DNA from: an uncultured SAR116 cluster alpha proteobacterium
GTDB taxonomy: Bacteria > Pseudomonadota > Alphaproteobacteria > Puniceispirillales > Marisalimonadaceae
Assembly: GCA_902524215.1 (NCBI GenBank)
Contig: CABZCK010000007.1
Span: forward strand, 1 to 61,424
Length of the DNA: 61,424 nucleotides
Reading direction: 5' to 3'
Shown here in pieces: positions 52,488 through 60,860 of the stretch. Under the pieces are notes generated by a model, which made no database searches, was not told where the DNA came from, and worked only from the letters and a program-made list of their open reading frames with translations. Position 1 is the first letter of the stretch. The number at the start of each line of letters is the position of its first letter. Position numbers and translations under genes: made by a program.

Positions 52488-53630
52488 TTAAACATCTAAA
52501 ATTTTTCTTGAGATAATTAATCTCATTATTTCATTTGTTCCTTCTAAAATTTGATGAACCCGCAAATCCCTCAGCACTCTCTCTAGAGGAAAATCTTTTA
52601 AATATCCATAACCACCATGAAGTTGCAAAGCTTGATTACAAATATCAAAACAAGCATCTGTTGCAAATCTCTTAGCCATTGCACAGTATTTTGTAGCATC
52701 ACTGTCTTTATTGTCTATACTTGTTGCAGCTTTATAAACCATTAATCTAGAAGCCTCTAAATCAGTAGACATATCAGCTAATTTAAATTGACTTACCTGA
52801 AATTCATTTATTTTTTTACCAAACTGCTTCCTCTCTGATGTATATTGAATTGTATTCTCAAGCGCAAAAGTTGCACCTCCAATAGAACAAGCTGCAATGT
52901 TAACTCTACCACCATCCAGACCTCTCATTGCTAACTTAAATCCGTCACCTTCATTTCCTACTAAATTTTCAATTGGCACTTCACAATTATCAAAATTAAC
53001 TGTTGAAGTATGTTGACTATTCCAGCCTAATTTCTTTTCATTTTTACCAAATGACAAGCCAGGAGTATCTTTTTCAATTAATATACATGAAATACCTTTC
53101 GGACCATCTTCACCAGTTCTGCACATTACAGCATAGACATCACTTGTTGGCCCACCGGAAATAAAACTTTTTGATCCATTGAGAACATAATGACTATTAC
53201 CTTTTCGCTTAGCAGTAGTTTTTAATGCTGATGCATCTGAACCTGAGCTTGATTCAGTTAAACAGTAACTTGAAAATAAATTCATGGAGCATAATTGTGG
53301 AATAAATTTTTCTTTTAATTCATTTGATCCTTCGCTATCAATCATCCAAGCAACCATATTATGAATTGATAAATATGCAGCTGTTGAAACACATCCTCTT
53401 GAAAGTTGTTCAAAAACCAAAGCAGCTGACAATCTATCTAAGCCTGACCCTCCAAACTTTTCACTCACGTAAATACCTGCCAAACCTAGATCAGCTGATT
53501 TTTTTAAAACATCAGTTGGAAAAATCTCTTTTTGATCCCATTCAGATGCAAAAGGCATCAATTCGGTTTCAGAAAATGAAGCTGCCATCTCCTGTATATT
53601 TTTATAATCTTCAGATAAATTAAATTCCAT
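52488..53630 (-). CDS. Isobutyryl-CoA dehydrogenase-like acyl-CoA dehydrogenase
   Basis: A 380-residue flavoprotein. YLSIHNMVAWMID, YCLTESSSGSDASALKT and GLDGGRVNIAACSIGGA are features of the ACAD8/isobutyryl-CoA dehydrogenase group. The base is Glu363 in QILEGTNEIMR. Valine degradation is supported by the downstream 3-hydroxyisobutyryl-CoA hydrolase. First gene of the three-gene minus-strand operon; a weak GAGA-containing leader precedes the ATG. Confidence 0.88.
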   Translation of the reverse strand: MEFNLSEDYKNIQEMAASFSETELMPFASEWDQKEIFPTDVLKKSADLGLAGIYVSEKFGGSGLDRLSAALVFEQLSRGCVSTAAYLSIHNMVAWMIDSEGSNELKEKFIPQLCSMNLFSSYCLTESSSGSDASALKTTAKRKGNSHYVLNGSKSFISGGPTSDVYAVMCRTGEDGPKGISCILIEKDTPGLSFGKNEKKLGWNSQHTSTVNFDNCEVPIENLVGNEGDGFKLAMRGLDGGRVNIAACSIGGATFALENTIQYTSERKQFGKKINEFQVSQFKLADMSTDLEASRLMVYKAATSIDNKDSDATKYCAMAKRFATDACFDICNQALQLHGGYGYLKDFPLERVLRDLRVHQILEGTNEIMRLIISRKILDV

Positions 53631-53649
53631 AAATCATCTCATGAGTTAT

Positions 53650-55248
53650 TTATACCTCATTCAAAATTAATTCGGAAGCCTTTTCAGCAATCATTAAAGT
53701 TGGAGAATTTGTATTACCAGAAGTTATTGAAGGCATTATTGATGCGTCAACCACCCTTAATTTTTCTATACCATTTACTTTTAGATTTGGCTTAGTTACA
53801 GAATCATCTCTTACCCCCATTGCACAAGTTCCAACTGGATGAAAAATTGTTGTTCCGATATCACCTGCCACTCTTTCTAAATCTTTATCAGTCTGATAAT
53901 TTATACCAGGTGCATATTCCTCTGGATTATATTTTTTCATTGATGGTTGTGAAATAATTTTTCTTGCTAATTTAATAGAATCAGCTGCAACTTTTTTATC
54001 AGTTGCATGTGATAAATAGTTAGGATTAATTTCTGGCTGCACTTTTAAATCTTTCGATTTAATGTGAACTGAACCTCTACTTAAGGGATTTAAATTACAA
54101 ACGCTTGCTGTTAGGCCAGGAAAATTATGCAGTGGATCTCCAAATTTATCTAAAGAAAGAGGTTGAACATGAAACTGGACATTAGGCATTTCATATGAAG
54201 AATCTGACATTGCAAAAACACCTAATTGACTTGGAGCCATTGACATGGGACCTTTTCTTTTAAAAAGATATTCTATTCCAATTTTCATTTTGCCAAAAAC
54301 TGAATTTATTTCTTGATTTAATGTTTTTGCGTTTTGTAGTTTATATATTACTCTAAGTTGCAAATGGTCTTGTAAATTTTCTCCAACATTTTTTGAATCG
54401 ATTATAGGTTTAATGCCTAATTTTATCAAAAGTTTAGGATTTCCAATCCCAGAAAGTTCAAGGATTTTTGGTGACCCAATTGATCCAGCAGATAATATAA
54501 CTTCTTTGTTACATGATACTTGAAGCTCATTTCCATTTGTTTTAATTTTTAAACCTGTAACAATCTTATTCTTAATAATTAAACTTTCAACTTCACAATT
54601 TTTAAATATCTTTAAATTTTTTCTTTGTTGAATTGGTTTTAAGAAGGCTTTGACTGTATTTAATCTAAACCCATTTTTTTGATTAACTTTAAAGTAAGAA
54701 ACGCCAAAATTATTACCATTATTAAAATCTTTTATTTTTGGAATACCTGCTTCTACAGTTGCATTTTGGAAATCATCTAATACATCCCAATGTAATCTTT
54801 GTTCATCAACACGCCATTCTCCTCCTTGACCGTGATACTCATCTGTTCCAGAAAAATTATCTTCAGTTTTCACAAAATATGGTAGAACATCGTCCCAACT
54901 CCAACCAATATTGCCTAATTGTCTCCAATGATCGTAGTCTTTGGATTGTCCTCGCATATATATCATGCCATTAATAGATGAACAACCACCCATCACTTTT
55001 CCTCTTGGGTAGTTAAGGTGTCTACCATTTAAACCTGGTTGAGAAGAAGTTTTATACAACCAATCAGTTCTTTTATTGCCCATACAATATAAATATCCAA
55101 CTGGAATATGAATCCAATGATAATTATCACTCCCACCTGCTTCAATAAGAGCTATATTTAAGTGTTTGTTAGCAGATAACCTATTGGCTAACAAACAACC
55201 TGCAGTCCCAGCACCTACTATAATTATATCAAAAACTTGTTTATCCAT
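53650..55248 (-). CDS. GMC-family FAD oxidoreductase (choline dehydrogenase-like)
   Basis: A 532-residue flavoprotein alcohol dehydrogenase. The FAD motif is IIVGAGTAGCLLANRLS (9-25), GMC signature 1 lies in RGKVMGGCSSINGMIYMRG, and the catalytic pair is His470 in FHPVGTCAMG with Asn514 in SGNTNSPT. The family includes choline dehydrogenase BetA and many alcohol dehydrogenases; no betaine-aldehyde dehydrogenase gene accompanies it, so I do not call it betA. A single gene, divergent from the CoA-binding/MetY fusion. Confidence 0.9.
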   Translation of the reverse strand: MDKQVFDIIIVGAGTAGCLLANRLSANKHLNIALIEAGGSDNYHWIHIPVGYLYCMGNKRTDWLYKTSSQPGLNGRHLNYPRGKVMGGCSSINGMIYMRGQSKDYDHWRQLGNIGWSWDDVLPYFVKTEDNFSGTDEYHGQGGEWRVDEQRLHWDVLDDFQNATVEAGIPKIKDFNNGNNFGVSYFKVNQKNGFRLNTVKAFLKPIQQRKNLKIFKNCEVESLIIKNKIVTGLKIKTNGNELQVSCNKEVILSAGSIGSPKILELSGIGNPKLLIKLGIKPIIDSKNVGENLQDHLQLRVIYKLQNAKTLNQEINSVFGKMKIGIEYLFKRKGPMSMAPSQLGVFAMSDSSYEMPNVQFHVQPLSLDKFGDPLHNFPGLTASVCNLNPLSRGSVHIKSKDLKVQPEINPNYLSHATDKKVAADSIKLARKIISQPSMKKYNPEEYAPGINYQTDKDLERVAGDIGTTIFHPVGTCAMGVRDDSVTKPNLKVNGIEKLRVVDASIMPSITSGNTNSPTLMIAEKASELILNEV

Positions 55249-55318
55249 TGTATTGAGTATAAGTTAGATATTAAAATTTTGAACAAAAAATTTTTATTAA
55301 ATTAAATAAGGGGAAAAT

Positions 55319-57106
55319 ATGAATGATGATAAATTTAGTGATCTAAAAATTGCAAATATTTTATCCTCAGTAAAAACGATTGCAGTAGTTGGGGCCAGTA
55401 ATAATTGGAAAAGACCATCTAATTTTGTAATGAAATATTTACAAAGGAAAGGTTATAAAATAATACCTGTAAATCCTAAGGAAGCTGGAAAAGAAATTCA
55501 TAATGAATTATGTTATGCATCACTAAAAGACATTCCTATTAATATTGACATGGTTGATGTTTTTCGAAAAAGTGACGAATGTTTAGAATTAGCTAAAGAT
55601 ACAATTAAAATTAAAGCAAAAGTTTTTTGGATGCAAATCGGTATCTTTAACTCAGAAGCTAATGATTTAGTTTTGAAAAATAATTTAGATTGTATTTATA
55701 ATAGATGCCCTAAAATTGAACACTCAAGAATATTTGGTGAGTTAGGAAGTGGAGGATTTTATTCTAAATTGATTTCATCCAAAAAAAATAAATTAACAAA
55801 CAATAATGACAATTCAGGAAATTTTTTTAAATCAAATAATATAGAAACTTTAAGTATACACGCTGGAACGTCACCAGATCCAATTACAGGTGCAAGAAGT
55901 TTTCCAATTTATCAATCAACAGCCTTTGCCTTCGATGACAGTGAACATGCAGCATCTTTATACAATTTGCAGGAAAATGGTAATATTTATGGACGTTTAT
56001 CTAATCCAACAACTGCAGCTTTAGAGCAAAAAATTGCAGCATTAGATAATGCTGTTGGGTCTTGCTGCGTTTCATCTGGCCATGCAGCTCAACTTATTGC
56101 TTTATATCCTTTACTAAGTCCAGGCAAAAAAATAGTTGCTAGTTCAAAACTTTATGGTGGTTCAATAACACAATTCACTAAAAGTTTTAAATCATTTGGA
56201 TGGGAAACCGATCTTGTTGATATAACAAATTATGATGAGATTAAACAAGCCATCAAAGCAAAGAATGTTAGAGCACTATTTGCAGAAAGCTTATCTAACC
56301 CAGAGGGAGTTGTTTCTGACATAGAGAAATTATCAGAATTGGCCCATAATGAGGGAATACCTCTATTAATAGATAATACAATGGCTACACAAGCTATCTG
56401 TCAGCCAGCAAATTATGGTGCTGACATAATTATATATTCTACAACTAAATTTTTGTCTGGTCATGGAAATGCTATGGGAGGTTGTGTAGTAGATGCAGGT
56501 AAATTTGACTGGAATAATGGTAGAGAATTTGAAAAATTAACTGAACCTGATACTTCATATCATGGAATTAAATTTTTTGAAACATTTGGCAACCTAGCAT
56601 ATATCAATTTTTGCCATGCTAGTGCTTTAAGAGACTTAGGTACTACTATGTCACCATTTAATGCTTATTTAACTCTGACAGGAATTGAAACATTAAACCT
56701 AAGAATGCAAAAACATATGTCAAACGCAGATGAAGTTGCAAATTTCCTGATAAAACATGATAAAGTAGATTCTGTATCTTGGAGTGGCTTTCAAAAAAAT
56801 AAATCATATCAATTAGCAAAAAAATATTTTAAGTTTGGTTTTGGATCTGTCTTTACAATCTCAGTTAAAGCTGGGTTTGATGGAGCTAAAAAAATTGTTG
56901 AAAACTGTAATTTATTTTCACATTTAGCAAATGTTGGTGATACAAAATCTTTAATAATACACCCCGCTTCAACAACGCACAGACAATTAAACCCTAAAGA
57001 GAGGGAAATATCTGGTGCGGGAGATAACGTAATTAGATTATCAATTGGATTAGAACACAGTGATGATATTATCAATGATTTAAAAGTATCTTTGGATAAT
57101 CTCTAA
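55319..57106 (+). CDS. Fusion: CoA-binding domain + O-acetylhomoserine sulfhydrylase-like PLP enzyme
   Basis: A 595-residue two-domain protein. Residues about 16-140 form a YccU-type CoA-binding Rossmann domain (AVVGASNNWKRPSNFVMKYL, IIPVNPKEAGKEI, QIGIFNSEA, IYNRCPKIEH). A Lys/Asn-rich linker (about 153-172) joins it to a MetY-type domain (175-595) with YGRLSNPT, the SSGHAA loop and PLP Lys377 in YSTTKFLSGHG. The frame is uninterrupted and AAGGGG precedes the ATG, so this is a true fusion. The PLP domain should make homocysteine from O-acetylhomoserine or act on related sulfur substrates; the CoA domain may regulate or channel. A stand-alone paralogue sits at 30.7-32.0 kb. Confidence 0.87.
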   Translation: MNDDKFSDLKIANILSSVKTIAVVGASNNWKRPSNFVMKYLQRKGYKIIPVNPKEAGKEIHNELCYASLKDIPINIDMVDVFRKSDECLELAKDTIKIKAKVFWMQIGIFNSEANDLVLKNNLDCIYNRCPKIEHSRIFGELGSGGFYSKLISSKKNKLTNNNDNSGNFFKSNNIETLSIHAGTSPDPITGARSFPIYQSTAFAFDDSEHAASLYNLQENGNIYGRLSNPTTAALEQKIAALDNAVGSCCVSSGHAAQLIALYPLLSPGKKIVASSKLYGGSITQFTKSFKSFGWETDLVDITNYDEIKQAIKAKNVRALFAESLSNPEGVVSDIEKLSELAHNEGIPLLIDNTMATQAICQPANYGADIIIYSTTKFLSGHGNAMGGCVVDAGKFDWNNGREFEKLTEPDTSYHGIKFFETFGNLAYINFCHASALRDLGTTMSPFNAYLTLTGIETLNLRMQKHMSNADEVANFLIKHDKVDSVSWSGFQKNKSYQLAKKYFKFGFGSVFTISVKAGFDGAKKIVENCNLFSHLANVGDTKSLIIHPASTTHRQLNPKEREISGAGDNVIRLSIGLEHSDDIINDLKVSLDNL

Positions 57107-57879
57107 TTTTCCCATTTGGGTTCTCTTTTTTCTAGAAAAGCTTCTATACCCTCCTTAGCATCTTTTTTTAACATATTTTGAGCCATAACTTCAGATGTAT
57201 ATTTATAAGCTTTTTCTATAGGCAACTCGGCTTGTTTATAAAATGCTTCTTTCCCAATTCTAACAGTTGAAGTTGGTTTAGATGCAATTAATTTTGCAAA
57301 GTTTAATACTGTTATCTCTAATTCATTTAAAGGAACTTTTTTATTAATTAACCCAAAACTAACAGCATCCTCAGCATTCATACTTTCACCAGTTAACAAC
57401 ATTTCCATTGTTTTTTTTCGACCTAGAGATCTAGAAACCGCAACCATTGGTGTAGAACAAAATAAACCTATATTTACGCCAGGAGTTATAAAAACTGCTT
57501 CATTAGATGCTATAGCAAGATCACATGTTGCAACTAATTGACATCCTGCCGCAGCTGCGACCCCAGGTATTTGAGCTATTACCGGTTGAGGTGATTTCAT
57601 TATTTTTAACATTAGATCTGAACACTCATTAAAAAGTTCGGTAAAAAATTCTTTATTATTTTTATTTTGTTTAAGCTCTTGTAAATCATGCCCTGCCGAG
57701 AAACCAGGACCATTTGATGAGATTATAATTGCTTTCAAATTTGGATCATTTGACAAATCATTGAATTCACTATTTAGATGTCTTAATACATTTAAAGATA
57801 ATGGGTTGTATTTTTTACCATTAGTCAGCGTTATTTTAGCAATATTATTTGTAATTTTTTTTGTTTCTATAAATTCCAT
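57103..57879 (-). CDS. Enoyl-CoA hydratase family, ECHDC3-like, non-canonical active site
   Basis: A 258-residue crotonase-fold protein. FSAGHDL (60-66) and VAAAAGCQLVATCD (107-120) shape the oxyanion hole, and ITPGVNIGLFCSTPMVAVSR is the marker of the ECHDC3-like group. Both catalytic glutamates of classical hydratase are absent: the equivalents are Gln114 and Gly134. Classical hydration is therefore unlikely, and the reaction is unknown. The closing RREPKW-like KREPKWEN is usual for the family. It overlaps the convergent fusion gene by 4 nt. Confidence 0.82.
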   Translation of the reverse strand: MEFIETKKITNNIAKITLTNGKKYNPLSLNVLRHLNSEFNDLSNDPNLKAIIISSNGPGFSAGHDLQELKQNKNNKEFFTELFNECSDLMLKIMKSPQPVIAQIPGVAAAAGCQLVATCDLAIASNEAVFITPGVNIGLFCSTPMVAVSRSLGRKKTMEMLLTGESMNAEDAVSFGLINKKVPLNELEITVLNFAKLIASKPTSTVRIGKEAFYKQAELPIEKAYKYTSEVMAQNMLKKDAKEGIEAFLEKREPKWEN

Positions 57880-57935
57880 ATTAAAAAAATAAAATTGTTA
57901 GATGCTTATTTATACATTTAAGATAATCTAAATTA

Positions 57936-59093
57936 ATGAATAAGACAAATAATGTTGCTATTTTAATTCTTACTGGTATTGCAGCACTTACAATTGCTGT
58001 TGGAATAGGGAGATTTTCTTATACTCCTATTTTACCATATATGATTTCTGAATTAAACTTAACTACAACAGAAGCAGGCTTAATAGCTTCTTCAAATTAT
58101 TTAGGTTATTTATTGGGTTCGTTAATTCCTATTTTCCCAAAATTTCCAAAAAATATTCGATCAATATTTATTTACTCAATCTTTATCTCTATCATATCTC
58201 TTTTTGCTATGGGCCTAACGAATACTTTTGAAGTATTTATACTCATACGTTTCATTCATGGGGTTTTTAGTGCGTTTGTATTAATTTTAGGAACATCTCT
58301 AATAGTTTCACATGTTCAAAAAAAAGGTAAATTATTTTTAGGAACTGCTCATTTTTCTGGAGTTGGACTGGGCATGGCACTATCAGCTATTGTCGTATCT
58401 TATCTAGGTTTTTTAAATTTTACATGGGATGAATTGTGGTTCTGCATTGGTATTTTAGCTATAATGCTGTCATTTCAAATTATTAAATTTACACCAATTC
58501 AAAAAGCAGAAGTTAAATATAATTTAAAATCAAAAAATAAAACAAATTTAGGATTTTCTTTAATTACCATTAGTTATGGATTATATGGGTTTGGGTATGT
58601 TGCATTTGGTACCTTTATATCAACAATGTCAAGATTAACACCAGGCTTAGAAAAAACTGAGCCCTACGTGTGGTTTGTAGTAGGAGTTACAGGAATACCT
58701 TCTGTTTTTTTTTGGAATTGGTTTGGTAGTAAAATTGGTAATGATATTGGACTTTTTTTAGCGAATTTAATATTGGGATTAGGAGTTTTGTTTTCTGTAT
58801 TAATTAATAATGAATTTGGAATTTTTATTTCCTGTATATTATTTGGTTTATCCTTTGTACCTATAACTTCAATGTGTCTTTTAGAGGGTCAAAAAAGGTT
58901 CTCTGGATCATTTATAGTTTCGACTGCAATATTAACATTTTCTTTCAGTATTGGACAAATGATAGGACCTTATCTTAGTGGACTATTAACTGATTATTTT
59001 GGTTCATTCTTTTTTTCAATGATAATTTCTGGAATAGTTTTAATTTTTGGATCTTTGCTAATGATAAACCCTAATAGGTTTTTAAATATATAA
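57936..59093 (+). CDS. MFS transporter, YbfB/YjiJ family
   Basis: A 385-residue permease with about 12 helices. GIGRFSYTPILPYMISEL (about 24-41) is the recognisable start of the YbfB/YjiJ family, and the helix 4-5 region with FIHGVFSAFVLILGTSLIVS and the loop between halves are present. Substrate unknown; the family is annotated as sugar or sulfonate-type exporters only by analogy. Its 3' end overlaps the convergent phosphotransferase gene by 12 nt. Confidence 0.83.
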   Translation: MNKTNNVAILILTGIAALTIAVGIGRFSYTPILPYMISELNLTTTEAGLIASSNYLGYLLGSLIPIFPKFPKNIRSIFIYSIFISIISLFAMGLTNTFEVFILIRFIHGVFSAFVLILGTSLIVSHVQKKGKLFLGTAHFSGVGLGMALSAIVVSYLGFLNFTWDELWFCIGILAIMLSFQIIKFTPIQKAEVKYNLKSKNKTNLGFSLITISYGLYGFGYVAFGTFISTMSRLTPGLEKTEPYVWFVVGVTGIPSVFFWNWFGSKIGNDIGLFLANLILGLGVLFSVLINNEFGIFISCILFGLSFVPITSMCLLEGQKRFSGSFIVSTAILTFSFSIGQMIGPYLSGLLTDYFGSFFFSMIISGIVLIFGSLLMINPNRFLNI

Positions 59094-60116
59094 TTTTAAA
59101 AATTGTTCACCCATTTTTGATACAGGCTCAGTTAATAACCCAACTTTGTTTGCGTCTCTCCCTGCATTATTCCCATCTTTAGATCTTTTAAATACTCCTT
59201 GTAAAATTCCTGCAAATCTAAAGCAGTTAAAAGCTAAAAGAAAATTCCAGCTCTTTCCAATATCATATCCTAATGCATCAGCATAAAGTTGTAATAACTC
59301 TTTTTCTTTTGGTATTCCTTCTGTAATACTATTATCTCTGATTTGACCTAAACCTGGAATTGACCAATCTGTTTCAAATCTAAGCATTAAGCACCAATAT
59401 GATAAATCTATAAATGGTGGTGCTAATGTTGATAATTCCCAATCTAATAAAGATGCTATGTCTAAATTCTTTGAAAAAATCATATTATCTATTCTAAAAT
59501 CGCCATGGGTTAAAACAGGATTAAATTTTTCATATATTTTTGGTATGTTTGATCCTAGATTTTCAATTAAAAATTCCATTGCTTCTATTTTTTGAGTTTC
59601 AGATGCTCTGTATTGTTTTATCCACAGATCAATTTGTCGAAATATATAATCTGATTTTTTACCATAATCTTCCAATTTACACTTTTTCAGATCTAGCCTA
59701 GCTAAATTTATTAATAATTCTGATTTTTTTTTGTAAATTTTATTTTTCTCATCTTTACTGTAATTTTCTAAGATTGGTTTTCTTTCTTTTATACCATCAA
59801 TGAAATCCATTAAAAAAAACTCTGAACCAATAATCTTGTTCTCTTCACAATAAACAATCATATTTGGAACCGGTATTTTAGTTTCTTTAAGAGCATTCAT
59901 TACTTTGTATTCTCTATCTATTCTATGAGCTCCTTTTAATAAATTACCCTTAGGCTTTGACCTAAGTACTATTTTTCTATTTTCACAATATAACAAATAA
60001 GTTGGATTTGATTGGCCTACATCAAATTTTTCAATTTTATTTAGATTACCTAGATGTGGTAATTTTTCTTGTAACCAATTTTTTAAATTAATATTATTTT
60101 TTGTCATTAATTTCAT
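59082..60116 (-). CDS. Phosphotransferase family protein (APH-like, ACAD10/11 N-terminal type)
   Basis: A 344-residue kinase-like protein. GQSNPTYLL (35-43) is the ATP loop, HGDFRIDN (204-211) the catalytic Brenner motif with Asp206, and LDWE (224-227) supplies the metal aspartate. The family resembles aminoglycoside phosphotransferases, and in animals is fused to acyl-CoA dehydrogenase (ACAD10/11), where it phosphorylates 4-hydroxyacyl-CoA. That role fits the many acyl-CoA genes here, though no dehydrogenase is adjacent. ATGs at 60116 and 60107 are both possible starts. Confidence 0.85.
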   Translation of the reverse strand: MKLMTKNNINLKNWLQEKLPHLGNLNKIEKFDVGQSNPTYLLYCENRKIVLRSKPKGNLLKGAHRIDREYKVMNALKETKIPVPNMIVYCEENKIIGSEFFLMDFIDGIKERKPILENYSKDEKNKIYKKKSELLINLARLDLKKCKLEDYGKKSDYIFRQIDLWIKQYRASETQKIEAMEFLIENLGSNIPKIYEKFNPVLTHGDFRIDNMIFSKNLDIASLLDWELSTLAPPFIDLSYWCLMLRFETDWSIPGLGQIRDNSITEGIPKEKELLQLYADALGYDIGKSWNFLLAFNCFRFAGILQGVFKRSKDGNNAGRDANKVGLLTEPVSKMGEQFLKLYI

Positions 60117-60131
60117 ATATATATTTAAATT

Positions 60132-60860
60132 ATGGATATTAAAACAATTTTAATTACAGGTGCATCAAAAGGTATTGGAGCATCTTTTTCCAACTTTCTT
60201 GCAGGTGAAGGCTATAGGATAATAGGCATTGCAAGAAATAAAGACCAATTAATTAAAACATTTAATTCTTTACCAAATCAAAATTTAAATCATGAAATTT
60301 TACCAATTGATATTACTGACTTTAATCTTGTTAAGGAAAAGTTGTCCAATATAAATGTTTATTGCTTAATTAACAATGCAGGCATCGCTCAATCTAGACT
60401 TCTCAATGAAGTATCCACAGATGAAATCAATCAAATTATGAATATTAATTTAATTTCTGCGTTAAATATTAGTAATACAATTATTCCAAAAATGATGCTA
60501 AATAAAATTGGCCGTATTATTAATATTTCCTCTATTCTTGGTTTAAATCCTTTAAAGTTTGTAGGTGCTTATTCAATGTCTAAAGCCGCTTTAATTCAAA
60601 TGACAAAATCTCAATCCATTGAATTAGCCAAATATAATATTCTAGTAAATGCAATTTGTCCTGGATATATTATTACTGATTTAAACAGATCCTTTCTTGA
60701 AAGTGATAAATCTTTAAAATTAAAATCTAAAATACCTTTAGATAGATTTGCTTCTTGTAATGAATTATTACCCTCTTTAAAAATGCTGGTAGATCTTGAT
60801 AATAGTTATATGACTGGTTCTATAATTACAATAGATGGTGGTATGAATTCTACTCTTTAA
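60132..60860 (+). CDS. SDR family oxidoreductase (FabG-like)
   Basis: A 242-residue short-chain dehydrogenase. TGASKGIG (9-16), LINNAG (79-84), Ser134, Tyr147 and Lys151 form the cofactor and catalytic set, and Arg35 after the second strand suggests NADP. SILGLNPLKFVGAYSMSKAA and the closing DGGMNS fit 3-oxoacyl-ACP reductase-like enzymes. The substrate is not defined. Divergent from the phosphotransferase gene by 15 nt; it overlaps the convergent haloacid dehalogenase gene by 11 nt. Confidence 0.85.
   Translation: MDIKTILITGASKGIGASFSNFLAGEGYRIIGIARNKDQLIKTFNSLPNQNLNHEILPIDITDFNLVKEKLSNINVYCLINNAGIAQSRLLNEVSTDEINQIMNINLISALNISNTIIPKMMLNKIGRIINISSILGLNPLKFVGAYSMSKAALIQMTKSQSIELAKYNILVNAICPGYIITDLNRSFLESDKSLKLKSKIPLDRFASCNELLPSLKMLVDLDNSYMTGSIITIDGGMNSTL

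Noticed and set aside
53650..55248. Choline dehydrogenase betA of glycine betaine synthesis
   Set aside because: The GMC family is broad and no betB, betI or choline transporter gene is present nearby.
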